The notes under the pieces are model-generated. The model worked only from the letters and a program-made list of their open reading frames with translations. It was not told the origin of the DNA and ran no database searches. A DNA stretch of 28,153 nt from Saccoglossus kowalevskii (taxonomy: Eukaryota; Hemichordata; Enteropneusta; Harrimaniidae): NCBI RefSeq assembly GCF_000003605.2, contig NW_003126883.1, positions 966,487 through 994,639 on the forward strand, written 5' to 3'. This document shows positions 1 through 9,800 of this stretch, piece by piece. Position 1 is the stretch's first letter; the number at the start of each line of letters is the position of its first letter. Both the position numbers and the translations under genes were made by a program.

Positions 1-92
1 TTCAGTGAAATGCTATTTCCCCAAAGCTATTTACTATAATTTCCAGCTTGTAATGATGCAGCACATGACAATAAATCCTCTTAATATTGCAG

Positions 93-175
93 GTCAGTGC
101 TTGAATACGACTCTTCAGCCTTCCTTAAGATATCAATTTTACAAGAATGGAATGATTTTTATTTTGTCTTACATG
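93..175 (+). CDS. BABAM2: BABAM2 exon a (third from last)
   Basis: An 83-base exon between ttaatattgcag and gtaagtaaac. It enters with one base finishing a codon and leaves with one base of the next. The frame reads SVLEYDSSAFLKIS, then EWNDFYFVLH, matching the family's VEYD...F.K and W.DF.FLVH region. The two other forward frames lack this similarity. Confidence 0.9.
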
Positions 176-1134
176 GTAAGTAAACTTCCTATATTACGTA
201 TTAATTGTTTCTTTTTATATAATAATGATAGTAATCTCATTTCACCTGACCAATCACATTTAACTTTATGTTAATAGACCGATCGCATAAACATGAGTAC
301 ATTACTATGCAGGGCTCAAATTGCAAGCACAGACTGTGGAACAAGTTTGTTTTGCATTACAAGTGACTCTGCCCGAACACTTTTATACCCAGCTGTTTTC
401 CGTGCCAATACATACTTCAGGGTTCAACATCGATACAAGTACTCAACCACATCTCAAGCTGATTTTCTCTTCACAGCTTTTATTGTAAATCGACTTGAAA
501 TGTCCATGCAACTCAATTGACGGATGTTTAGAGATTCACACTATAATATCCCATTAGCTGGGTTTTCAGATTCTGTTGCATCAGTGGAAATCTTTAAGTA
601 ACATAAAAGGGTGTGGTTTGCTCATATTTTTTTTCGACCAATTGTCTTTTCGCTTGAAGACACCAGATAAGTTGCATGTCAGCCAACCATTTCGTCAGGC
701 CTGATAGTTGCGCAATGGGTGAACCAAAGATTAAAAAATCAGTTTATTAGTTTCTGCAGTATCTGCCAGCATTGTAGCCCTAACATTAATTCATAATATT
801 ATCTATTTTCTCACAGTTGACTTACCTCAAAGTTTTCCTCAAAAACAACCCGTTATGACATTCACATCAGTCTATCATTTATCAGCCTATGGAAAACCTT
901 ACCATTGCATACAGAAAAGTTATCCATACAGTCCAAGATGGACGGGCAACGAAATGGCCGAAAGAGCAAGGTACGTTTTCAGAATCCATTCATTTTAGTG
1001 TCAAGTTAAACATGTTTTACATTTAATTCACTATACATTTATTAACATATTTTTTAAATTTTTTTAGGGCATTTATGTTATCCTTCCTGCCAGAATTCAG
1101 ACGAACCTCAGTCGGAAGTGGGAAACTGAGTTGA
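93..1134 (+). CDS. BABAM2: BABAM2 (BRE/BRCC45), last three coding exons, 5' partial
   Basis: Joined exons 93-175, 817-970 and 1068-1134 encode the last 100 residues of a BABAM2 orthologue and end at TGA 1132-1134. Each junction has consensus AG and GT sites, and the phases agree (one base carried, then two). Recognisable blocks are VLEYDSSAF and EWNDFYFVLH in the first exon, VDLPQSFP across the first junction, and SVYHLSAYGKPY and YPYSPRWTGNEMAERA in the second. The last block is the most conserved C-terminal signature of the family. In animals the protein is a UEV-domain scaffold that joins BRCC36, Abraxas or ABRO1 and MERIT40 in the BRCA1-A (nuclear, DNA damage) and BRISC (cytoplasmic) K63-deubiquitinase complexes. 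Only the C-terminal UEV-like part is visible; the N-terminal part lies upstream of the window. Identity is by remembered family similarity, not a search. Confidence 0.92.
817..970 (+). CDS. BABAM2: BABAM2 exon b (penultimate)
   Basis: A 154-base exon between attttctcacag and gtacgttttc. It supplies DLPQSFPQKQP, SVYHLSAYGKPYHC and YPYSPRWTGNEMAERA, the core C-terminal signature of BABAM2. It joins exon a in frame through a split valine codon. Confidence 0.93.
1068..1134 (+). CDS. BABAM2: BABAM2 terminal coding exon
   Basis: The exon follows a poly-T tract and AG at 1066-1067. It reads AFMLSFLPEFRRTSVGSGKL plus serine, then TGA. It aligns with the family's C-terminal end, where an aromatic-rich helix and a final GKL are expected. 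One extra serine follows the usual GKL end. Confidence 0.9.
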
Positions 1135-1141
1135 TCGGGTC

Positions 1142-1147
1142 AATAAA
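1142..1147 (+). terminator. Candidate poly(A) signal of BABAM2
   Basis: AATAAA lies 8 bases after the BABAM2 stop codon and is followed by a TTTTTATTGTGT-rich stretch suitable for cleavage. It would give a very short 3' UTR. Other AATAAA hexamers at 1391-1396 and 1938-1943 could be used instead. Confidence 0.5.
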
Positions 1148-1390
1148 AGAATTTTTATTGTGTAGTCTCAATTATAAAAGCTGTGGCTGGCTTGCAGGCT
1201 ATCCTGGAATACTGCTGTTTATACCTCGCTACAAGTAGTACCATATTGTACAGTTGGAACTTGTGTATGTAAAATTGTCAAGAAGTACCAGAGTTGAAAA
1301 TATTTGTGTGACACTAAATACCAGTTTTTACCCATATGAAAACTACAATTATACAATCAGTGATTGTCTTACACATGTTCGTACATTTAC

Positions 1391-1396
1391 AATAAA
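1391..1396 (+). terminator. Alternative poly(A) signal downstream of BABAM2
   Basis: A canonical AATAAA about 257 bases beyond the stop codon, just before an 11-base C run. It is a plausible distal site but nothing here decides between sites. Confidence 0.3.
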
Positions 1397-1409
1397 CTAT
1401 TATATTGAA

Positions 1410-1420
1410 CCCCCCCCCCC
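1410..1420. repeat. Poly-C tract (11 C)
   Basis: Eleven consecutive C residues directly after the second AATAAA downstream of BABAM2. The length may vary between individuals or be a sequencing artefact. Confidence 0.9.
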
Positions 1421-2201
1421 TTGAAACTACATGTATTTGGTGGATTGTTTTGTGGCATTATTTTATGTTGTATATAGTCCAGTATAACCTTAATACATTT
1501 TCTTAACTTGGACGATCAAGTATTCAATTTCATAATCATAATACCCAGTTGTACCCGGATACGATTGTCTAACTACTGTACTTAAATGAAAAAGAGTCAT
1601 GGATACTTGCAGTACAATTCTTCATGTACAACTAAAATGTCTGTATGTATTGTATGTACCATAAAATCTGCATCTCTAATAGAACTCACACCCAATTTTT
1701 ATGAACAGTTGAGAACTAAAAATTTGCTATTTCTCATATGTGTAGATGCTCTAATAGAAGTCACATTTCCTCTGTTGCATTGTACCATTTCAAAAGAAGC
1801 CACTGCTTCTAATACAGATTTTACAGTAATCAGTTAGTAGACACATTTTGGAATATTATTGTGATTATTTTAAATTTGTGATGTCATTGATGCTTTTAAT
1901 CTACCAATTTGTTGTATGGCATACAAAATGTGAAATTAATAAATTAGTATATTATATAAATTTTATGAATGTCTTCATTTCAAGGGAGCCTACACAACAC
2001 CAATTATAACATAAATTGATTGCTAGTGTGTTACATAAATAGATATTTGGTACATTTATCAGCAAGGTGCTACTGCAGACAAGGCTGGATAGTTGTCATA
2101 TTGTAGATGTGACACATATTTATTTTAACAATTCCTTAAGAACAAGCTGTGTATGTTTTGTAACCAATACAAATGTTGACCTACATATCACTAAGTGAAT
2201 T

Positions 2202-2218
2202 CTGTGTGTGTGTGTGTA
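2202..2218. repeat. TG dinucleotide microsatellite
   Basis: About eight tandem TG units, just upstream of the candidate MITE that begins at 2249. Confidence 0.9.
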
Positions 2219-2248
2219 GGGCTTATTAGGACATGAATGAACCTGTAA

Positions 2249-2699
2249 TTAAAGGCCCAGGCATACTATAAATATGCTTCTAAACAATAGGGATTATTTC
2301 CTTGCTTGTCACGCTGTAGTAAACAGCTCCAACCAAGGCTAAGGTAAAGACATGTCTCGAACTTACAGGTCGATTACGTCGTACCAATGTGGATGTATGT
2401 GACTATGAATATATATAGTACTTATGACAATAAATAGTGTACGAGTTCAGATTTTGTTGGATAAACGTTAAGAACCGAAAATAGGGATGTGCTACTAAAC
2501 TTGAATAATAAACTGCTGTCAATCATTGTCACGTGACGTTGGGTCGCTAAGACAGGATGCATCATCTAATCGCAAAAAAAATTTACACAGTTCCTATTGA
2601 TTTTTTTATCAAGTGATTATGCAAGTGATTAACAGAACTCATTAGCATAGCCACACCTCCAATAAACACTTGTCTTTGGCAAGTGAATTGTGCCTTTAA
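2249..2699. mobile_element. Probable non-autonomous TTAA-bounded MITE
   Basis: The left end reads TTAAAGGCCCAG. The right end, read on the opposite strand, is TTAAAGGCACAA, so short terminal inverted repeats begin inside TTAA at both ends. The 451-base interior has no coding frame. TTAA insertion sites are typical of piggyBac-type transposons, and elements with such ends are common non-autonomous repeats in animals. Only about 10 bases of each end match, so the family is inferred. Confidence 0.5.
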
Positions 2700-2709
2700 C
2701 AGATGAAAG

Positions 2710-2725
2710 CCCCCCCCCCCCCCCC
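2710..2725. repeat. Poly-C tract (16 C)
   Basis: Sixteen consecutive C residues, ten bases beyond the right end of the candidate MITE. Confidence 0.95.
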
Positions 2726-3396
2726 AATGAAAGGGAAAATAAGTGTCAACAGGTGAAGTCTTCTGATTTCCCTAATTGACCAAAACAGTTTCAGTTGGTC
2801 AATAATTTATATGGGTTGTTAGTTGGTTTATCACTGTTCTACTGTTATCATACCAGTAAGTATTCACTAGGTATGGTCCAAATAAAATGGAAAAACTGAT
2901 ATATCATTGCTATATTGGCCCAAAGTGGCGCTGTTTGAAAAAATCTTTTCAACTTTAATAATGCAAAAAATTGTCCCAATGATTGTTTTCACTGCTGAAA
3001 AGAGAAAGCATTGAGCAATGATCCAGTGTTTGATTTTTCTCAAAATTGTGTACCAGACCCCAGGGCAGGAATACATTTTTGTTTCACCAGCCCTGCATTA
3101 AAAATCAATTGAAGTACAGTACTTCCATTCAAAATTCTAAGCACCATAAAAAAACTTAATAATCTGCCAACACCAAAACAGGTACGGTAATTTAAATTTT
3201 CCATTTTAAATTGTTGTGTTCTTTGTATCACAGTCTTTTTATTCGCCATCTAAAGAAAATACCATCCAACTATATACATTTTCAAAATATTACCTGACCT
3301 GACCTGTACAGGCTTACAGACAAGCAGTGATTTCAAACACTGAATGTTTAGTCTTTAAATTACCAAATATGCACCGAACAAAATAATATTCCCAAT

Positions 3397-3402
3397 TTTA
3401 TT
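3397..3402 (-). terminator. Candidate poly(A) signal of GDPGP1
   Basis: AATAAA on the minus strand (TTTATT on plus), about 345 bases past the GDPGP1 stop. A second AATAAA at 3238-3243 would give a longer 3' UTR. Which is used cannot be told from sequence. Confidence 0.4.
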
Positions 3403-3746
3403 TATCCCATAATAAAAGATTCTGCACAAAAAATAGAAATTGTGAATTAAGTCGATATGTACACATTGACTGTTCTAAAAATGACCCATTATTTGTAATT
3501 TCATAGCATCTTGATAAGCTTGTGTACTTTTGATAAATTCAAGATGTTGGCCAAACAAACAAGTTAATGTATCAGTTTATGAAAAATACACAATATTGCA
3601 CTAAATGTCTCAAGCTTTGACTAGAACAAACAAGGTTTCTTCCCAACCCACTTGAGTTCAGTCAAACATCTTGGCGAAGAAGACAAAAGATTAAAATATC
3701 CAAGAGATTCCCAAAGTGTAAATACTACAGACTTCTTATAAATGTT

Positions 3747-3865
3747 TTAGTTAAAGGTTTTTATAAGTTGTGACTTGATCAGCTGGAATTCATCTTCTGA
3801 TAATGATGCTTCTCTGAGTAACTGTGAAGCTCTTTCCTGCGTCATGTTCTCATACTCAGATTCAA
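3747..3865 (-). CDS. GDPGP1: GDPGP1 exon 11 (terminal)
   Basis: 119 bases after acceptor tcacctacag. It reads [20 protein letters not shown] then [18 protein letters not shown] and TAA. The paired short helices resemble the less conserved C-terminus of the family. It is separated from exon 10 by the longest intron. Confidence 0.88.
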
Positions 3866-6800
3866 CTGTAGGTGAATAAACAAAATTACAGCTATATTAT
3901 AAAGGTGCAGTGTTATATAAATGCATAATGATAATCATGAGAACATGTATATTCGTTGATTGATTTTGAAAAATATATCATGGTGTATCAATATATGCAA
4001 GGGATGTAAATAAAAATATTGCGGCGGGGTATTGCAAGGTAAGCAATTATAGTATGTACAAGGGGTAGTGTTTGTAAGTAAGTAAGTAAGTAATTCTTTA
4101 TTGCTATCGTATCCCATTTGAGATCTTGACAAAAAGTACAATAAAGTCAAAAACATGTAATAATAAAAAAATGAAAATAAAAGGAAATACTAAAAATACA
4201 GTAAATGAATGAAATAAATACACATCTCACAATAAGAGATAAATGAATAATTGTAATATAATGTAAATAAATGTAAATCTGTGTTTTGTGGGGTTTTTTT
4301 TTTTTGAGGCAGCTGGTACTGAAGTTATTGTTTGATTTTTTGCTCCCTAAGCATAAAGCAAGTATAAATGTGTTTTGAAATGTCTTTAATTATGTGATCG
4401 TTTTTATTATTTAATATGTTTATTAATGTCTCTCCATGCATTTTATGTTTAGTAAAAAGGCTGGTTCTTTCTTTATCATATAGCTGGCACGTGAAAAGGA
4501 AATGTTTCTCATCTTCAATTTCTCCAAGATCACAGACAGGGCATATTCTATCAGAGATGGAGATGTTTTTGTATCTGCCTGATTCAATCTGTAAACGGTG
4601 GGCACTTATTCTAAGTTTAGTCATTTTGTATTGACAACGTACTGTAGTTATGATAAACCTTCTATTACAAATGGCAAAAGTTGTCACATCGCTTTGTGTT
4701 AATATGGAAACATTGCGATGTATACAACACATGTAAAATGTTTAAGGTACAATAAAATTTGAACATGAGGTGCATGTAGTAGTCGTATTTCAGGATGTAA
4801 AATTGACACTAATTATTTCCCTCTTTCCATCACAAATTCAAACAAATAGTCCAGTTTATAGTCTGCACTTTCCTTAAGAAGATTGGGATAAAAACAAGCA
4901 AATTTTTCAAGTAAAAACTGAAAATTAACTCAAATTTTGTCTGTTGACTCCAAAATTAAGAAAAAAGTGCTGATGAATTTCGGCAAGAAAGTCTAGTGGC
5001 GAAAAGGTTAAACAAGATCAAACTACTAGTATATATACTATGAATGCTCAAAATTCACACCACTTAAAAATCAATGTTAAGTTAGATGCAAACTTTAGTG
5101 GTCATGTGACTGCTAAGTAAATAAATCCTTATTCAAGATTCAAAGGAGTACTGAGGGAAAGTAAATTTATACCCCAATTTTTTTTCTTAAAAAATGTAGA
5201 ATAAAACATGAAAAATATAACAGTCATAGCGATTTTGCTTAACTCTTTTTTTTAAATGCACGTTTTTCTTCAAAATATGCGTGTTTTCACATATATGTAA
5301 CAAATCTTCAGAATTAAACAAAAATCGCTATGACTGTTTAATATGTTCATATATATTACATCTATAATCTCTGAAAAAAGTGAATAAAGGAATATAATGG
5401 GTGCTCGACTACATCCTTAATAATCTCAGAATGACCCCTACCTTTGATTGGCAGATGCCCAGCAAGTTCACATACAGCTATATTGAAAGAATCTTCTGTT
5501 TTTGCACCTAACAAATACACATATTATAAATATGATGTTACTGCAAGCTGGTGTTCATACTCTGATCAATAGTTAAACAGTTGAATTTTTATAGTACAAG
5601 ATTTGGTGATTCTTACCATATGATGAACGTCTCGGCCATACATATACTCTTACGGTTCTTCTATTGCTATATTTGTCTTCACCAAATAGTGTTCCTCTTG
5701 TCATAAATAGATTATGTGCAATTTCATTTTGATGAAAATATGATGTGACTTTATACACATCCCTGTAGGAGAAAAATAGTTATTAACACAAGTCCAGCCA
5801 GGAATATAATTATGTGTTTCACCTGAAGGAATGATTCAGTGAAAATTAAATCCAGCGAATATACCTTTTTTCTTATTTTTTACATTCATTTTGGGAAAAA
5901 TCGGTGAAAATAAATTGCATAAAATACACTCAGCGAAAATTAATTCCAGTTAAAATAAAGTGTTTTACAGTATCTATAGATGGACTGTGGTCTTAGTACC
6001 GGTAATCATATTTATGTACTGTAGACAGTGGTGGGTGAAATAGTGGTTCTGAAACATTTTCTCTCATGAAAAGAGAGGTATAAATAACATGTTATCTCGT
6101 GATACCGGTAGATCTTTCCTAGTCATCAGCCCAAATTCATAGATGCATATTGTACGAATTATTTTTCAGCAGACTAATTTATAGTGACTTTTACAAGTCA
6201 GTGAAAAGCATGAAATTTTGTAAATTTTCAGACATTCATGAAATTTTCAGTCACTGTTGGTGACTTTCATGAAATATTTTTGAATACCCATAAAATCTTC
6301 AACTCTCAAAAATCTGTTTACAGTATCATTTCTTGGTAAATAACGAGAGTCCCTAAGTGGTACCTGTAGCAGTTTCCATAGTTAGAGCACAGTCACTCTC
6401 CTAGTAGAGTGACTGTGGTTAGAGATTTATTTTAACCGGAAAACTATTCAGGATCAAAGTTTGATAGTTTCTGCTAATCCTAATAAATAAGTTTTTTTAA
6501 GCTGGATCAAAGAGACACGTCTGAAGTATATATCTGCAATAGTTTAAATGTTGATAGTTTTCAGTCTCTTAATGTTGTCTATCATGTCCGCAATCACCAA
6601 TTGACTGCAATCACCAATTTTGAAAGGGACATTTTTTTTTTCATATTTTTTAATCCATGTAATACTGCATGGGCCAAAATTACCACAAGTACATGTACAA
6701 AATGAGTTAACTCATGGTAATATGTTGTGTAATGTTACATACATTCATGATAACAGCATGAAGATAGCTAAAACATTATTTATATACATGTAATTGTTTT

Positions 6801-9800
6801 CCCAATATATAAAACCAGCCAGATATTGTGAAAATTTCTACATCTGGAAAGTATCATACAATGAGAGTGAACAAAGGGTTCTGGGCTACGTCACACAAAA
6901 AGAAGTGGTCTTCCCTGATACCATATTTAAAGTTCATAACATTTTCATATGCATTACTTGAAGTTTGTGTATTCATGAAATGTATTACATGTAGTGTCAG
7001 CTCAAAAAAATAAATAAGTTACAAAAAAAAAAAGGGTTCTGGCTAGAACTGTAAAATACCCACCTTGCTAGTTGTTCAACATTTCTTTCCTCAAGCTGGA
7101 AGGCAAATCCTGCTGTAGGGTAGCCAACTATTTCATGACATCCACCTATTACAGGCTTTGTAACCTGAATGAGTAAACAGTGAGTGTTCACATATACTTG
7201 AGTCCAAACTGAGCATACACATAACTGCTACATTGACACAAAGTGAGACACTCACTTCCAAACGCATAACTACCACACAGACACTAGATTACATACATCC
7301 TGAACACAAAGAAATGTCAAATTGTCACAAGGTATTCAGTGTCTGGTAACATCACAAAGCATCATTTATTCACCAATTTCAAAGGAATCTTTTTTGATTG
7401 TTAATATGTTTTTATATTTAAAGATCAGAAAAATGTCATTCACTGTATGCACATGAACAAATCCTTCTATTATCAATAACTAAGTTTGAGAACCATATTT
7501 GGAATTAAGGTTAAACCAGAGGCTGTGGGCTTTCACTGAACAAGTCCCTGACTGGTTTTTAGTGACATGATACAAAGTGGAGCCAGTTTATTTGTGAGAT
7601 TCATTTTTTTTTCTTTGTTTGAAATCGAAATTGTCATCTAACTGTAAGGCTGTCGCTGATTGGCTGCTGAGCTGGAATGACAATTTTTGGTTTCAAATAC
7701 CCCGGTGAAAGTGTTCTATGTTCTTCGTGTAATTGGGTGTTCGTATTTAAGGAATTTTTCCACACAAAAACGACAAATTCAACCAAATTTTGTTATCGAT
7801 TGGCTTAATATAACCCAACGGAACGTATTTCTGTGAAAGATTATCATTTTTGTTCTGATTTGTAGGAATCTGAAAAACGCGTTTCACAACTTGTCTCTTA
7901 TTTAGTTTTATGCTGCATGCAAGATGGCGCCCCCCATATAGTAAATATCACATTTATTTTATTATCACGTGTGCGCCAGCTGAGTGTGCTTGCCACATAC
8001 ATAGAATAAATGGATTCAGATCAGTGGGTTCTTAAATATGACTCCGGACGGCCGTGCTTAGACCAAATTATAAGACCCTGTTTTAAACTTCAAGTGGAGC
8101 AAGTTTATTTCGTTCATGTTTATACTTATTTGGTGTAGAGTAGTCATGAACATTTAACAGTTGATAAAAACAGTGAGAAACTTACTGCATATTCTATTGC
8201 CAGTTCATGGTCCAGATAGTAAGCATGGAAATGCAGGTGATTAACAGATGCAAAAGCACACAGACTGTTCCAGCCAATACGGAAACCCCTGTAGGAAAGA
8301 TAAATCAATATTGGTATAGGTGACTTCTCTCATACAAAATTATGATTCTGAATTATACTTTTTTTTTAATATAGTCAAAAAAACAAAAAAACAATGACAT
8401 TCTTCAGTAAGAACAAATGTTTTCTCAACACTGACTGAATCAATCTTGAACACAAAATGGTAGTTCTCCCACCTGCAAAGGTCTTAAATAATGCAGAGCT
8501 AATAAATAATTTCAGAACAAAAAAAAGAACGAAAAAAACAAATTCATTTGTTTTATTAGAAACTGGATAGAAGGCATACAAGCCTATAATAGAATATCCC
8601 TAGCAGGAAGAAATAACCATTGATCTGTGATAAGCACCGGCACATACTGGTACATACCACCACTATAAACTTCACTGATACCTGTCACCCACTAGATACT
8701 ACTGAAAAGCAGACTTACTGATGTGAGCTGATGAGAAGCATCTTCAAAGCCAGCTCTATTCCGGACTGTGTAAGAACCTAGGAATATCAAATATGTAGCC
8801 ATAACACATGGTGTTAGCCATACCTATAATATATAGATAATCAAACAATAAAAAAAATACTACCCGTAATACATGCAAACTGACAATGTATAAAATTATG
8901 TTTTGTTATGTACTCAGTTTGGTACTGGATATACAGCTTTATGGTTTATGGAAGCACTGACCTGTGGAAGGCATGATTCAACACTCGGTACAAGCAACAC
9001 ATTACAATATTCTAACGGACTGACATTGATAATAATAATATGAGTGTCTGATAACATAGTATCTTCATCACCATTGGTTGCTATGGCTACCTCTCCATCA
9101 GTAATTTGCTGTGGACAGAGCTCTAGAAGAATCTGCAAAGAAATAAGCAATGTATGTACCGGTAGGTGTAAAACTTATAGACAGGTTTGCAATGTTATGT
9201 ACCGGTACTCCGTTTCATTACTAAACGACTTCCATAGTAAACATTGGTTTATGAATATGCAAATGCTAATTAACATACAAAAATTCCCAACCTGTCAAAA
9301 TTTTATTATGGCAATTTAAATTTTGTTTTTAGGCATAGACAGATAACTGAACATCAAAATGCACTGACAATGCATTAATAGTTCTGTTACACAAGGGAGA
9401 TAAAACTTGTATTTGAAAACAAAACTTACATCAATATTCTAGTTTATTATTCCTGCATTTACACAGTGATATATTTCTCCCACTTACTTCTTGTTTTTTT
9501 ATTTTCAGGAAATTGAAGAGATCTGGGTTGAATGGTTGTGACACACTTTTAATTACTTGTGGTTTTCTTCTCTCAGTTGCACGCTTCATGTTTAACTGAA
9601 GAAAACAAAATTACTTGAAATAGTAAAACAACTTTGGTAGATAAAGTACACAACTCTTTAAGACTAACCAAAAAATACACTTGCTGATTTGCTTCAGTAT
9701 TTGTTTTATTTTTTACACAAGAATTCATTCCTTAAACTGTCAAAAGACTAACACAAGGACTAGTGTACAATGCAACAGTTTGTATATATATTACCAAGCT

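Larger units (their letters stand above)
1135..3746. other. Convergent intergenic region with both 3' UTRs
   Basis: This AT-rich interval separates the tail-to-tail stops of BABAM2 (+) and GDPGP1 (-). Short open frames (1586-1837 +, 2867-3249 -) show no recognisable domain and sit where 3' UTR is expected. The interval also holds C homopolymers at 1410-1420 and 2710-2725, a GT repeat, a probable TTAA-bounded MITE and several poly(A) hexamers on both strands. Confidence 0.7.
3866..5441 (-). other. GDPGP1 intron 10 (1576 bases), with LINE and inverted repeat
   Basis: The longest GDPGP1 intron. It holds a same-strand LINE 3' fragment (about 4074-4680) and an inverted repeat near 5218-5340. No extra exon was recognised. 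Ends are GT and AG on the minus strand. Confidence 0.85.
5763..7063 (-). other. GDPGP1 intron 8 (1301 bases)
   Basis: No exon seen. It contains three copies of a C(A/G)GTGAAAATAAAT-like word (5837-5955), a perfect 12-bp hairpin at 6388-6417 and two TACCGGTA palindromes (5997-6004, 6103-6110). The 6828-7013 open frame is AT-rich and without similarity. Confidence 0.8.
7165..8185 (-). other. GDPGP1 intron 7 (1021 bases) with CpG-bearing patch
   Basis: No exon recognised. The patch at about 7620-8060 has many more CpG than the rest of the gene. It includes ATTGG boxes at 7659 and 7799 and AAGATGGCGCC at 7921-7931, so a regulatory role is possible. Confidence 0.7.

Noticed and set aside
276-356. 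Reading 276-356 as the last BABAM2 exon (ending HYK then TGA)
   Set aside because: Splicing 175 directly to 817 restores the conserved VDLP block and the family's C-terminus in frame, so the 276-356 reading is intronic.
2867-3249. Two 69-codon minus-strand frames downstream of GDPGP1
   Set aside because: They lie in the probable 3' UTR and have no recognisable similarity.
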